A stretch of DNA of 64,000 nucleotides from Protea cynaroides (Eukaryota; Streptophyta; Magnoliopsida; Proteales; Proteaceae): contig CM053271.1 in assembly GCA_028583415.1 (NCBI GenBank), forward strand, positions 84,379,789 to 84,443,788, written 5' to 3'. The position numbers and the translations under genes were made by a program. Shown piece after piece: positions 1 through 12,050 of this stretch. The first letter of the stretch is position 1. Every line of letters starts with the position of its first letter. The notes under the pieces are model-generated. The model did not search any database. It was given only the letters and a program-made list of their open reading frames with translations, and had not been told where the DNA came from.

Positions 1-137
1 TGGTGGCGGTGGGTGTGGCGGTGCAGTGGTGGTGGCGGAGGTGGGTGGTGGAAGGTGGTGGCGGTGGTGGCAGTGGCGACTAGTGGCTTGTGGTGGTTGT
101 GGTGGTGGTCGTGGTGGTTGGTGGTGGTAGTGGTGTG
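1..137. repeat. GGT/GGC-rich minisatellite
   Basis: The stretch is almost entirely GGTGGT, GGTGGC and GGTTGTGGT units with few other bases. It could encode a Gly-rich or Val/Trp-rich run in some frame, but no ORF is kept, so it is read as simple sequence at the window edge. Confidence 0.85.
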
Positions 138-791
138 GGGTGGTTTTTTTTACTCTAAAATTATATTTCGAAGTTAAAAAACATCTATTTGATGTTCCAA
201 AAAATTAGATTCTATAGTCCATTTGGAGCTGGTTCACTCGTAGATTATCCAAAAGTTTGAACTGGATTACGAAACAAGCTTCTACTCTATTTATGTTTCA
301 AAAATCAAAATCTAACTTCTAGAATGTTATCAAACATCCCCTAAAATAGAAAATAGTATTTTTGCACGACCCAATGGACTGGTGCCAATAAAAATATCTC
401 TTCAAGAAACATTACAATAGCAATAATGAAATAAAATAGGGACAACAGATCCCCACCGACCAACGATTCATGTGTGGGGGTTTTTCACACCTCCTCTAGC
501 ATAATTAATACTCTCTCCCCTTCTTACATTTTCTTTCTCTCCACTGTTCTTGTGAACCCTTCATTAATGATACCAAATATTGCATATTGATTATTGTGGT
601 GTAAGGAATATTCCCGACACTGGCAGTGTGGGAACTATCGCTCATAAAATATATTCAGTGTAATTTGATCACTTTATTATTTAATATAAGCTTCTAATAT
701 GCATCTTCTAGGTCAACTAGCTTTTTATATTTCTCAAATGATGAAGTCAACAATTGAAAAGGAGAAATCTTACTTGTATTTTTATTTTCAG
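138..791. other. AT-rich non-coding, probably OPR intron 1 or upstream
   Basis: There is no supportable ORF. The stretch ends in TTTTCAG, a good splice acceptor for the first recognisable OPR exon. I searched for the missing first coding exon, which in this family encodes a short segment ending in a His-Arg before VVLAPLTR, and did not see it. The exon is therefore probably left of the window. Confidence 0.5.
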
Positions 792-3700
792 AGTGGTTCT
801 AGCACCATTGACTAGATCGAGATCTTTCAACAACATTCCTCAACCACATGCTATTTTATATTACTCTCAAAGAACCAACAAAGGTGGGCTTCTCATAAGC
901 GAAGCTACAGGTGTATCAGAGACAGCTCAAGGGTAAAACTGGCTATTTTTCAGAATTTGTTTATGTTTATATTTTTTTTTTCAAAAATGTGTATTAGTTT
1001 AAGCTTTTTTCATATCTTCTACACATAATTTTTTCATTAATATTTTTTCTCTTTCAAAAATTGATTTTTTTTAATTATATATGAGTGGGCAGATAATGTG
1101 CCGATAGTTTACAGAATCCTCTCTATTAGTTTTTTAATACTCAATTCTCTTTGCTCAAAGATACCACCATACACCTGGTATTTGGACAAAAGAGCAAGTG
1201 GAAGCCTGGAAACCCATAGTTGAAGCTGTTCATGAAAAGGGTGGTATATTCTTTTGCCAAATTTGGCATGTAGGAAGGGTGTCTAATTCAGGTATATTCT
1301 TAATCTTATTCCTTCTCTTTGTCCTTTTAAATATTTCATTATTATTAATAAATATCACCTCAAATTCTTTAAGAGCATTTTATTGTGAACAAAGTAAATA
1401 GGGGTTAAAAGGGAGGAAAAGAAAAAAAAAATCTCAAAATGTGGTTGGGTTGAAATGTTTTGGAAAAATGAAATCAAACCATGATAATTATAGAATCAAA
1501 AGGATCATAATTTTCATCAACCACTGTGAAGAGGAACGTCTTCACTTTAGGTATTTGGTTGCATTAATTATGATATAGGAACAGTGAGAGGGTATTATTG
1601 ATATTAAATATATAAGGATCAGAGTCATTTATGATCCTCTCCCCTTGTTTTCTTCATATATACAGGGAAGAGAAAAACTTTTTATAATCAAAATCCTTTT
1701 ATGAGTCACTGCTGGTGAAGAATTACAAGCTACAGTCCTACATGTTAATGTTAATTTAAAGAATTAAGGTTTAGTCTTTTGCAAGTAGGTATTTGATGCT
1801 TGCTGCAAATTTTATCTTCGATAGATTAAAACATTGCCTATTTACCAGTTAGAGGTTGATGGGAGAAGCTTACTTATGTATTTATTCGTTGGAAATTCAT
1901 TAAACTGCTAGAATAGGGGCGAAAGTTCCCTGTCAAAAATCATTTTTCACCATATTGATTAATGTATGTAATAGGGTATTTGACCAACCAAATAGAATAT
2001 TACAAGTAGAATTTAGGGTTACCAAAACCATATAAATGACATATGCTCCTCCAAAGGAATGCAGTACAATGTTATGATCAACGAAGAATACTAATGGCCA
2101 GAAACCCTACCTTCAAGAACAAGAAGACTCTTCTTTTCTCCCTTGCTCTTTTCTCTCTTAATTCCTGAGAATGAGTTAGGGTTGGAATTTTAGTCCTAGC
2201 ATCTCTTTTATAGAAAAACTTAATTTAGTTCAATGGTCCAAATCATGCCAAGTAGTGCGATTCTAAAGAGTTATCTCTTAAGTTGTCTTTAATTGCAGTA
2301 AAAGACAATCCTATAGAGATAGAACTTAACAACCCCTATGGTAGACACTTTCATTCACTTTCTCCCCCATTATAACAATATCTGTAATAGTCCTTGCAAC
2401 AATGTAATGAAATCACTGCCAGACAAATTAATCCATTGCCATCAACATAGGAGTGTCATAACTAGTGACCATGTTTGTAAACTCGTTACAAAACAATTAC
2501 CAACACCTTAGATCTAACCAGTGAAAGTGTGACAACTCACAGTCTTGGATGTAATCCCTAAAAGGGCAGTTAAAACCTTGTTGACTATCACCCCAATCAC
2601 CATTCGTGTCACGTACACCGAGCAGCCGGCATGTAGTGAGTCTTGTCGGTAGATGTCAACCTTTGGTCCTCCACAAGCGCACACAACATAAACATTACAG
2701 TCGATACATCTTAGGTATGAGAAAGGAAACTATCAGAAATTGCTATTGCAAAACAATTGGCAAGTGATAAAAGACCAACACCTCAAAGAGGTCATGAACT
2801 CAATTCTTCTTGGTGGCTATATATATGAAGAATGTCTTTTATGTTTCAAATTTATTTGTAGATATTTCGCTGAAATTCATTTAACTTGATTCTCTTGGTT
2901 GATTCCTCCTAGACTTTAGCTTTTCGTCATGATTGTTCCTCTTGCTAATCCAGTTCCTTGTATGTATATACAGATTTTCAACCAAATGGTCAAGCTCCAA
3001 TCTCTTCCACAAACAAGCCTTTGAAGCAAACACTTGACTCCTCTGACATTGATGTAACAAAGTTCACACCACGGCAATTGGAGACTGATGAAATCCCTCA
3101 AATTGTCAATGATTTTAGAATGGCAGCCAGGAATGCAATAGAAGCCGGTAAGGTTTCAAAAACAAATCCAAGATTCACTTCAATGTGATAAAATTATTAA
3201 GATATCCACAATGCCAATGAGGAGATTCTTTTCCACTCCCTCTCATATTCTAGCATTCTCTCTCTCTCTCTCTTTCTCTCTCTCTCCTTTTGACATTCTC
3301 TCTCATCCTTGATCATGTAAATCATGTAAAATCAAGTCCTTTGACATATTCCTTATTAGGCTGATCCAATGTAACTCTCATACGCTACATTGAACTCCAT
3401 CAGGCACATAACAGACCATGACATTTTTGTAGCTTATGTCTGCAACGGCTCCACTCTAGGCAACTCTCATTGAGCAGTAGGTAGTCCCTTCCAAGCACAT
3501 CCACTTTGCCTTAGGGTCTCAGCCTGGCAATAAGTAATCCTTTCTTGATGGCCAACTTTCACTCTATTTTAGGTAGTCCTTCTCCGTATCCCCCTTCTCC
3601 TAGGTGGCACATTCCATGAATGTTGATGTAGTGGCTAGCTCAAATATCAAATATTAAGTACTTGATCGATACTCCAAAAGCTCAAGAACTGATCGTATAC

Positions 3701-5493
3701 GATAAATTAAGTCATTTAATTAATCTATCATATACTAAACTGGTCAAATCTAATACTCATATACTAGATTGAACCCCATCAAGAATATAACAGTAGGTGA
3801 TTTAATTCCTACAATTAATTATCTTCCAGTACACCAAAGACGAGATCAATTCACTCTTTTTTTACACGTTTTTTTTTTTTTTTTTTTTGTGACACTTAAC
3901 TTACCCAAGCATAGTTATGCAGAAGGGAAAGGCAAGACAAGGTGGAAATGATGGATTGAGCTTCCCTCAAAACTTACTTTAGATGCACTAGGAAATACTC
4001 CCGTTTCCCACTTGTGGCCAACCTCTCTCTTTCTTGTTTTTTTTTTTTTTCTTTTATTATTATTATTTTTTTATTTTATTTTTATTTTTTTGTGAGAGGT
4101 GGAGGGATTAGAGCATAGCTTGAGTTTTGCATTTGACCATTATTTAATATTGATTCTATTTACTAAGGGTGTCAATCGATATGATATTCGATCTTCTGTA
4201 TGGTTCCAGTATGGTATAAGGAAGAAAAAAAACCCTTATTCTTTCTGTACCAGATAACAATAAGATATGAGAACTAGCTCGAACCGTTACCGTATCAGGT
4301 GTGTGGTATGATTTTGGTATTGTTTTTCACCAATACAGTATCCGATTTTTATATGATTTTTCGCTGGTATGGTATCCAATTTTGCTTTTACTATTATAAA
4401 CTTATATTTGTTATATTTATATGGTACAGAAAACTTATATTAGTTATAAACTTATATTAGTTTTACTATCATATAATTATATGCGACAAACAATAGTATA
4501 ATAAAAGGTACATAAATAATACCGTAACCGTTTCATACCACCGGTGTGCTGGTATACCGGTACCAAACCGTACCATACCGAATAGCTATTCGATACCAAA
4601 CTCAAACTATTATTGTACTACTTAAAAAGGGTACGCTAGTTTTGATATAAACGATGCAATGCCAATTTCGGTATATGGTACCAGTACTAAAATATGGTAC
4701 CAGTACTAAATTGACACCCTTGCTACTTACGCAGGCTCTATTTTGACGTGTTTTTAGTCAAAATGATCGTGCTCTTAAAGATTCGAACCTGACAATTTAC
4801 CATGGCAGCCGGAATTTTTACTTCATGGACTATAAAAACTCATTTTCATTTTACATTCAGGAATCCTATATATAATGAGAAAATCTTTGTTGTATTACAG
4901 GATTTGATGGAGTTGAGGTCCACGGGGCTCATGGTTATCTATTGGACCAGTTCCTGAAAGACCAAGTCAACGATCGAACAGATAAATATGGTGGCACTTT
5001 AGAGAATCGATGTCGCTTCCCTCTGGAAGTAGTTGATGCTGTAGTTAATGAGATTGGTGCTGATAAAGTTGGCATTAGGCTCTCTCCTTTTGCCAACTAT
5101 TCAGATGCTGGAGACTCAAATCCTGAAGCTTTGGGCCTTTACATGGTTGAGTCCCTTAACAAATATGGTATTCAATACTGCCACATGGTGGAACCAAGGA
5201 TGAAAACTCTTGCGGATAAGAGTGAAACTCCTCACAGTCTTCTACCCATGAGAAAGGCTTTCAATGGTACTTTCATCGTTGCTGGAGGATATGGTGGGGA
5301 AGACGGCAATAAAGCTGTTGCTAGCAGTTATGCAGATCTTGTAGCTTATGGTCGTACCTTTTTGGCTAACCCAGATTTGCCAAGAAGATTTGAGCTAAAT
5401 GCTCCTCTCAACAAGTATAACCGAGAAACATTTTACGTACCTGATCCGGTTCTTGGTTACACTGACTATCCAATTTTGGAATCTATGACTTGA
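792..5493 (+). CDS. OPR: 12-oxophytodienoate reductase-like (OPR), 5' partial
   Basis: An old yellow enzyme-family, FMN-dependent NADPH reductase of alpha,beta-unsaturated carbonyls (oxylipin/jasmonate-related). Exons are 792-932, 1161-1291, 2974-3147 and 4901-5493. All introns are GT-AG and all codon phases agree: the split Arg, Gly, Asp and Gly codons rejoin cleanly. The product is about 345 residues against the usual 370-390, lacking only the N-terminal exon. Visible family blocks are VVLAPLTRSRS, IFFCQIWHVGRVS, DEIPQIVNDFRMAARNAIEAG, and the substrate-binding H-x2-H-x-Y in VHGAHGYLLDQF. Also present are VNDRTDKYGGTLENRCRF, VEPRMKT, the FMN-phosphate loop VAGGYGGEDG and VAYGRTFLANPDLPRRFELN. 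The C-terminus ESMT lacks an SRL/SKL-type peroxisomal signal, so it resembles cytosolic subgroup I OPRs (OPR1/2) rather than OPR3. The frame is intact and probably functional. This is the only host gene recognised. Confidence 0.9.
1292..2973 (+). other. OPR intron 2, no gene seen
   Basis: An intron of 1682 nt, donor GTATAT and acceptor ATACAG. It is AT-rich with poly-A and poly-T runs. The part at about 1900-2700 has a more complex composition than the rest and may be an old transposon remnant, but neither strand gave a recognisable protein or terminal repeats. Confidence 0.6.
3257..3287. repeat. (CT)n microsatellite in OPR intron 3
   Basis: A CT dinucleotide run with one interruption. Poly-T runs follow later in the same intron, near 3869-3888 and 4040-4100. 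Confidence 0.85.
4164..4722. mobile_element. hAT-type MITE inside OPR intron 3
   Basis: Terminal inverted repeats are perfect over 12 bp: AAGGGTGTCAAT at 4165-4176 and its complement at 4710-4721. They extend by one base each to T/CA-type ends. The flanking 8-mers CTATTTAC (4156-4163) and CTACTTAC (4723-4730) differ by one base and form an 8-bp target duplication, the length typical of hAT transposons. The interior has no transposase. It is dense in GGTATGGTA/GGTACCGG-like subterminal motifs in both orientations, as is usual for hAT ends. It is about 0.56 kb and non-autonomous. Confidence 0.8.
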
Positions 5494-5684
5494 ATATTTG
5501 GAATGTAAGAGAAGACACTAAGAGTTTCATAAATACCCATTCCTTGTTTGCCTTGAGCTTATTTTGGACTTATTTTGTGAACAAAATGACGATTGTGTAA
5601 TTTTTTTACCTCTTTGAGAGGCTCCTCCAGGAGTTGGTAGAAATGTTTAATTTGCACTTGTATTATTCAACATATATGTGTGTC

Positions 5685-5690
5685 AATAAA
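5685..5690 (+). terminator. OPR polyadenylation signal AATAAA
   Basis: An exact AATAAA lies about 190 nt after the OPR stop codon, in a T/G-rich 3' flank. Plant signals are degenerate, so this is only the best candidate. Confidence 0.55.
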
Positions 5691-6088
5691 ATGTTCCCCG
5701 ATGTTTTTACTGTTGTTACCATTTAAAGATAAATGAATTTTCACAAAACCTTTTTAAAAGTAATTTACCTTTATGTTGCTGTCAATAATTGTTATTTCTT
5801 TCACAATCTTTGAATATTCATGAGAAGGAACAAGAATTACATACTAAAAAAACAAAGGGGGATGGTTTTCGTACACAGACAATATATGTACATGGACCGT
5901 GTATGTACACAGTCTAGGTATTAATCCTTGCCTTAATAGGAGATTGAGGAGTGTTTTTGAGATTACATTTCTTCATCTGATGACTGAAAATATAACTATA
6001 TATGTACATTACCGTATATGAAACCTTTTGCCAAAAATATATGTATTATATTAAGAGAAAAAAAATTCTAAATTATTTGACACCATAG

Positions 6089-6091
<3 letters not shown>
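5691..6091. other. Intergenic, nothing recognised
   Basis: AT-rich sequence downstream of OPR with a small repeated TGTACA-type motif near 5870-5920. I saw no ORF, RNA gene or terminal repeats. Confidence 0.6.
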
Positions 6092-6138
<47 letters not shown>

Positions 6139-6147
6139 TATATATAT
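6092..6147. repeat. Poly-T tract (44 T) plus (TA)n
   Basis: 44 consecutive T are followed by a short TA run. It directly abuts the reverse-strand LTR that follows, so it may be a degraded junction of that insertion. Confidence 0.9.
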
Positions 6148-8249
6148 TGTGATTTAGTGACCACAATAGAGGGGGGAGTGAATCAGTGATCACTAAAATT
6201 ATTCCCAACTATGTGAGGTCTGTCCAACCAAAACACAATGCTACCTTGAGTTGTCTATCTATGTTGTGTTGTCTTGAGCTGACTAGAAAACTTGTTCACT
6301 CACACATTCTGTCAAACACATTTCATGATACATACCAACCACACACCCACAGGTATCCATACCAGGGGCTTGGCCTACCAAGTGTGCACACCCAGCCTGC
6401 AACCCACGCACTTCTATTCCACAGTTACAAACAAGCACATTCACATCCACATAAGACACTAAGTAACGTGATTCACCTATCACACACTGTGATGGCTACT
6501 CTACGGGGCAATACCCTAACCAGGGTTTCGTATTATACCCAATACGCTACTTTAATGCTATGGTTGCACCTACAACTCAGATGCTACAACATCGACCACA
6601 TTCTCAGCTACAACTGAGTCCTAGGCAACAACCCTCATTATTGTTTTTGGCTACAACCCTCACTCTTGTCAAGCCCCCAACTTGACAGGTTATAATGTAT
6701 TTGTCAAATAAGATTACAAGCCCTCCCCATATAGCATGTTACAATATAAATGGACTTGTGTGAGTGGTTACCTTCCCAGCGTGTTCAAGACTGAGTGATG
6801 CTCACCATTTGGTCTCCTCAAGCTCTTCAATGTTGGTGGATGTATATTTACAAGCTCTCATAGGTGTTGGCACTCTTCCAACAACCCTCACACATACAAA
6901 ATCACTCCCATGCCTCAATGAGTGCTCACATTACCTCTCTCATGCTTCATATGGCCATTAAAATCAGAGAGAGGCAGGTGGGAATGATCTCTACACACCA
7001 AAGAGGCTCAAGGACCTTCTTCTTAACAAAACCCACAGCCAACCTCACCAAAATCCTGTTTTTCTCTTGCAGGTCGATTCTACTCAAAGAGATGAGTTCG
7101 TGGGATTTTGAATCACCCAAATCGGACATTGGATGGTCGAGATATGGCCATCCAAAGATCGGCCATTGAAACATTCCAAAAGGAATCTTCTAGAGCCACT
7201 CTGTGCACTGCGAAGTACCGTAGCAAGCCGCCCCTGACACGATAGATGTCGTTGTCCAATTCTCATAAGCAGATCAGGGAATCTTCTAAAATGACCGTCG
7301 GATATGTCAGTGAAAAGCGGTAAAGATTCTTCGTTGTTCGATAGGCGCCATCGCGTCATCTGCAATCGGTATTGACGTATGGCGTTAAATTGGAATCTTC
7401 TTCATTGCCATAACATATGTGCACCATACCGAATCCTGGATCCAGCTTCATGAGATGCAAATCACCTTTTTAAGCTGCATTTGACCAATCCGTAATCAAG
7501 CGCAAGAATCTTGACGCACCATCTGCACACCACTGGATCCCGCCTATTTATTGGCCTCCAGATTGGAATCTTGCCTACGCGGCTCACTTGAGGCTGATGA
7601 TTTCAGATCTACTATGTTCTAACAGACCAAAATACCCCTGAGAATGTGTGGTAATGCCCTGTAAGCTCTTTTATTTCCAGTAGGGTGTCCGAGGGGCTTT
7701 TCTCTGCGGCATTTCATTGAGCACTTGGGGGTATGCGAGGGCGCATGCCCGAGGGCCTTGCTGGGCTTGCCCGAAGCAATGCTGCGCACGTTCGGGCAGT
7801 GGCTGGCGAGTCTGCTGAGCTGTGCTGCTGTGTGGCATGGCATGGCATGGCTTGTTGGCTTCCTGCTATGCACCAGCATGTTGTGCATGGCAAGCTGCTG
7901 CGGCATGGCCTGGGCTGCCTAGCTGGCTAGCTAGCAGGATGGTCTGGCTACCTAGGTGGCTGGCCACCTCAAGTGGGACCCACCTGGTCCCCACCCACTC
8001 TATCTCCTCTTTCTCTCTCTTCTTTCTTTCACCTCAACTACTGCCACTGTATTTCTCTCTCCACAACTGGTCTCTCTCAGCATCTGTTGTGCCGCAGTAT
8101 CATTGTCACATCAGTGGGGCCCAGTGTCACATTAGTGGGGCTCACACACATTCTCTCTCCTCCACAGCACTAAACAATTGTCCCAGACACAACCATGATA
8201 ACTGAAACTCTGCCATCTGACCATAGCCACTTATAATGTGTTGCCAACA
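6148..8249 (-). mobile_element. SIRE/copia-type LTR, reverse strand, apparently solo
   Basis: Read on the minus strand it starts TGTTGGCAA at 8249 and ends near 6148 in a block with the run CTCCCCCCTCT, typical of the last bases before a copia primer site. It is collinear by eye with the LTR at 59436-61430. Shared features are the same start, a GAGAGA-rich block followed by GTGGGTGGG, and a GCCATGCC-rich block. Both also share TTGGAATGTTT/TTTGAATGTTT-like text and the block TAGCCATCACA. Lengths are similar (2.10 and 2.0 kb). No internal region or primer site follows on either side and I found no matching 5-bp duplication, so it is a solo LTR with worn edges. ORFs within it are composition artefacts. 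Confidence 0.75.
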
Positions 8250-8281
8250 ATGACAACAACCCAATAACCTTTCCAAGGTTC

Positions 8282-8285
<4 letters not shown>

Positions 8286-8316
<31 letters not shown>
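8286..8316. repeat. (TA)n microsatellite
   Basis: An uninterrupted TA run of about 31 nt between the LTR and the LINE. Confidence 0.95.
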
Positions 8317-8318
<2 letters not shown>

Positions 8319-8379
8319 TATTCAGTTGGCACAATAAAAGTTTTACTTGATAGAGTATTGATTCAATATCTTCTTCTTC

Positions 8380-11300
8380 TTTTTTTTAGTGAAAGAAAAA
8401 TCTATTGAGCAGCAAATCGGGAACCAAGCCAAGGCCTCATTTACAACAACTTCATGAAACCAAGGAATGGAAACGGGTCATTCAACCAACTTTAACATGG
8501 TTGAGACATTCCTAGCAATGGTATGAGCAGCATTATTAGTTCCCCTTGGAATTAAAGAAAATAAACATGAATTAAAAACACCCATCGATATAAGTATATC
8601 TTGAACAATAGGTTGGATGGAAAATCATAATTGAACTTCTGTAGAGTAAGAATCTCAACCACCTCCTTACAGTCAGTCTCAATTTGAATATCAACGAGCC
8701 CATAGTCCAACGTTGACTGGATTGCCCCCCTACTGCGAGAGCTTCGCCTGGTGTCACTGATGCAAACCACATTGGGGAAGAGAAAATTTTTAGATCATGG
8801 CCATCTAGATTTTCGAATAGGAAACCTATCCCACTAAAATCTGGAGAAAGACTGGCATCGATGTTGATTTTAATAAATCCGTGTAGAAGGGGGACCCATT
8901 TAGCTACCGAAGGAGGAGACTCAACTGACCGACCTAAGTGAGGGTTAAACATCCCACTTGTAGATACAAATTCAAGATAGGCCACCCCAGCTCTATGTAT
9001 AACCTCCACTGGAGTCCAATTATGGGAGTAAAAAAGAATCATTGTGGGCACGCCAAAATTACCAACAAATAAAAGCCGCCAAACTAAAAGCCTTTTGAGC
9101 ATCAGTCCTCTAAGTTTGAAATAAACTAGACTAAATACTGATCCATTGAGGAAGCTTGATAGGATCAGTTACTGACAATTTATATGATAAGGATGATCCG
9201 AACAACACCGCCTAGGAAAAAGGACAAGTCAAGAGAAGATGTTCCGTGGACTCAATTTCAGCCCCACACCTTTTACAACTATGATCAACCCGAAAGTTGC
9301 GGCAAAAAAGACCCTCTCCACTAGCTATTCCTTGATTGCAAGTTTTCCATAAGAAAGATTTAATTTTAAGTAAAGACCTACAGCTCCAGATTCGCTTCCA
9401 TACCTCTTTGGGAATAAGCTGCCATAAAGGGAGTTTTGAGGAAGATGGGGCCGCCAAATCCAACACTTCTTGCTGGTTTGTGAAAAAATGGTAAGCACTT
9501 TTGATAATGAGATTACCATCCTTAGAACCACTCCAAAGAAGCAGATCCTCATGTGGGAAAATGCTAAAAGGAATATTAAAGATGGCAACTGCTTCCTCAG
9601 GTTGGAAAAACCGATCCAGTATATCCCTTCTCCATACTCTCGTTGACAGATAAACAATTCACTCACATATGAATATGACAATCAGATGGCTTTAGATGTC
9701 TGATTTTGAATCCCAGAAGAGAAGGGATCCATTGATCCTCTCAAACCTTGATCTGATTACCCAATCCCACCTACCAAATAAGTCGTGCTAACAATACAGT
9801 GCGTCCTTCAAGAATACTTCTCCAGGCCAAGGATGGTCGATTACCAAGTTGGGCCTCCAGGAAACCACCATGAAGAAAGTATAGGGATTTAAAAATTGTC
9901 ACCCAATGGGACTCAGGATTTGTCCAAATCTGCCAAGCTAGCTTTGCCAATAATGCTTTGTTCTATATAAGTTCCTTAGATCTACAACGTCTTTTCCAAG
10001 AAATCCAAGGAATCCTAGCCCTCTCCCCACTTGTTTGCCAAAAGAATTTAGCAACCGCTTTCCGAACGTCAGTATGATGTGATACAGGTAGCTTGAAGTG
10101 TGAACAAGCATAATTAGATATGGACAAAATAACTGATTTAAGAAGAACTTCCTTGCCTGCTTGGGAAAGGAGATTTGATTTCCATCCATCCACTTTATTT
10201 AATACTCAGTCCAAAATATATTTGAATGCATCTTCACTTAACTGACCTAAATTCCAATGGCAACCCCAAATTTTTCTAGGGACCATTGCCATAAGCCATT
10301 TTGAGAACACGAGAGAACCATTTCTTAATATAGGGGGGGGGGGGTATTTCGGCTGTATGTAATGGTGGATTTGTAATAATTAATACTATGCCCAGAAGTA
10401 CTACAATAAACATCCAGACACTCCTTAAGGGAAATGACTTGGTTAATTTTCACTTAGGAGAATAGTAGACAATCATCCGTAAATAATAAATGAGTAAGGG
10501 GTGGCAATGAAGAATTAAGACTAATCCTTGCAATCGACTCATGTAACACCATTGAGTAATAAGGGATGAAAATGCTTGAGTTCATAAATAAACAGAGCTG
10601 GTGATAGTGGATCACCTTGGTGAATGCCGCGGGAAGGAGAGAAATGACTATATTCTGTACAGTTAATAATAATAGTATAAGAAACAGATTGGATGATATG
10701 CATCGCTAGATGTACCCAGTAAGTGGAAAAACCAAGTTTGAGAAGTAAAGCCTTGATAAAAGGCCGCTCCAACTTATCATAGGCCTTCTGTATGTCAACT
10801 TTTAGTGCTATAAAGGATTTTTTAACTTTCCCCCTTTTCTTAAGAAAATTAAAAACTTCATGAGCAATGAGCACATTATCTGAAATGAGTCTATGAGGGA
10901 TAAAAGCCAATTGAGAAGAACCAATCCAAGTGTCAAGAAAAGGCTTCAGCCTGGTAATCATAATCTTGGAGATAATTTTCACACAAACCCTACATAAGCT
11001 AAACGGTCTAAATTGCTCCATAAATTCTAGGTCCTTTACTTATATGAATGAGACAGATATAAGTACAATTAAGCTCCTTCAGCATCAATCTTATAGAGAA
11101 AAAATCCATAATAAAATGGATAACATCATCTTTAGTTGTCTCCCAAAATTTTTGAAAAAATAATGGGGGAAAACCATTTAGTCTCGGTGCTTTCAGAGGT
11201 GCCATGGTACTAAGGACCTTGAAATCTTATCAACCGTAGGAATAACACATAGTAAGAGATTAAGCTCATAAGACACCTTTGATTGAACTAGCTTGAGAGC

Positions 11301-11524
11301 TGCATTGAGGTCGTGAGGAAGAATACCACCGGAGGAGAAAACCTATTGGAAATAAGTGAGAAAAGCTCCCTTAATTTCCCCCTAGATCAATTCTGGTCCA
11401 GGAGTTATTAGTGAGCTTAATTTGCAAAATTTTATTAGTATTCTTCCTGTGGACAGTTGTAGCATGGAAATAAGATGTATTAGAATCACCATAATTTAGC
11501 CAGTCAACTCTAGACTTTGGCTTC
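8380..11524 (-). pseudogene. LINE (L1-type with RNase H), 5'-truncated, decayed
   Basis: A reverse-strand non-LTR retrotransposon. In coding order, the piece begins within the endonuclease-RT linker (11.52-11.45 kb, WLNYGDSNTSYFHATT), then the RT finger block (FRPFSLCRVCVKIISKI). RT motif A is ALKVDIQKAYDKLE, motif B RGIHQGDPLSPALF near 10.6 kb, and motif C FTDD near 10.47 kb. The RT tail is LLSQAGKEVLLKSV (10.15 kb), followed by a zf-RVT block with C-x2-C...H...C (9.23-9.47 kb). A C-terminal RNase H block contains KINIDASLSPDFSGIG (about 8.85 kb) and IETDCKEVVEIL. The frame is broken repeatedly. The T-run at 8380-8387 reads as the poly-A tail on the coding strand. The endonuclease domain is missing, which fits ordinary 5' truncation, or truncation by the LTR that begins at 11525. 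Confidence 0.85.
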
Positions 11525-12036
11525 TGTTAGATTTGTGTGGGCTTAATTAATTACCTAAATTCAGTTATTCAGTGGAAATCTGATTAACACGATGGAGTCG
11601 GTTCGGTTTGATTCGTCACATGGTATGAGATAGGTTTTGTAACCGTAATTCTATTGTGGGAAGGGTTTTAGGATTACAACATTATTTTATAAATGTTGGG
11701 TTAGAGTCCCCATAGCCATAGTTAATGAAGTTCTCTCTACAACCATTAGCAAAAGACATAAAGATATCCTTTGGAGGTTGTGACAGACTATAGCTGAGGG
11801 ATTTCGATCAAAACTTGGAGCGTCTTGATAGATAGGTAATTAATTAAGCCCACACCATGTGACGAATCAAACCAAACCAATTGAATTGAAAGAGATGATC
11901 GATCAAAACGGGAATCGATCTCTTCACAGATAGGTATGTCTTTGTTTATTGATTATAACATCTTCATTGTATTCTAAGATAATTGTATAGAGTGGGATAG
12001 GTTTTGATGAAACCCCAATCACATATATATCTAATA
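11525..12036 (+). mobile_element. Copia-type LTR (512 bp)
   Basis: It begins TGTTAGAT and ends ATCTAATA, near-perfect inverted ends with the final CA mutated to TA. It is followed three bases later by a primer-site-like sequence. Its right part (11835-11880) carries, in inverted orientation and permuted order, two blocks also present in its left part: GGGCTTAATTAATTACC and GGTTTGATTCGTCACATGG. No partner LTR was found in the window. It abuts the 5' end of the LINE. Confidence 0.6.
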
Positions 12037-12038
12037 GT

Positions 12039-12050
12039 TGATATTAGAGC
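12039..12050 (+). promoter_or_regulatory. Degenerate tRNA-iMet primer binding site
   Basis: TGATATTAGAGC matches the plant initiator-Met primer site TGGTATCAGAGC at 10 of 12 positions, and both changes are transitions. It lies just after the LTR end, where reverse transcription would be primed. Confidence 0.55.

Noticed and set aside
2958..3188. Independent small ORF starting at 2958
   Set aside because: It is OPR exon 3 with intron bases at both ends, not a separate gene.
6186..6617. 143-codon ORF rich in His/Thr/Tyr
   Set aside because: It is on the strand opposite to the LTR, has no motif, and is collinear with non-coding U5/R text of the other LTR copy.
7619..8205. Several overlapping ORFs on both strands (Cys/Met/Ala/His-rich) of up to 127 codons
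   Set aside because: They lie in the GC-rich GCCATGCC block of a SIRE-type LTR, are open in several frames at once, and show no family motif.
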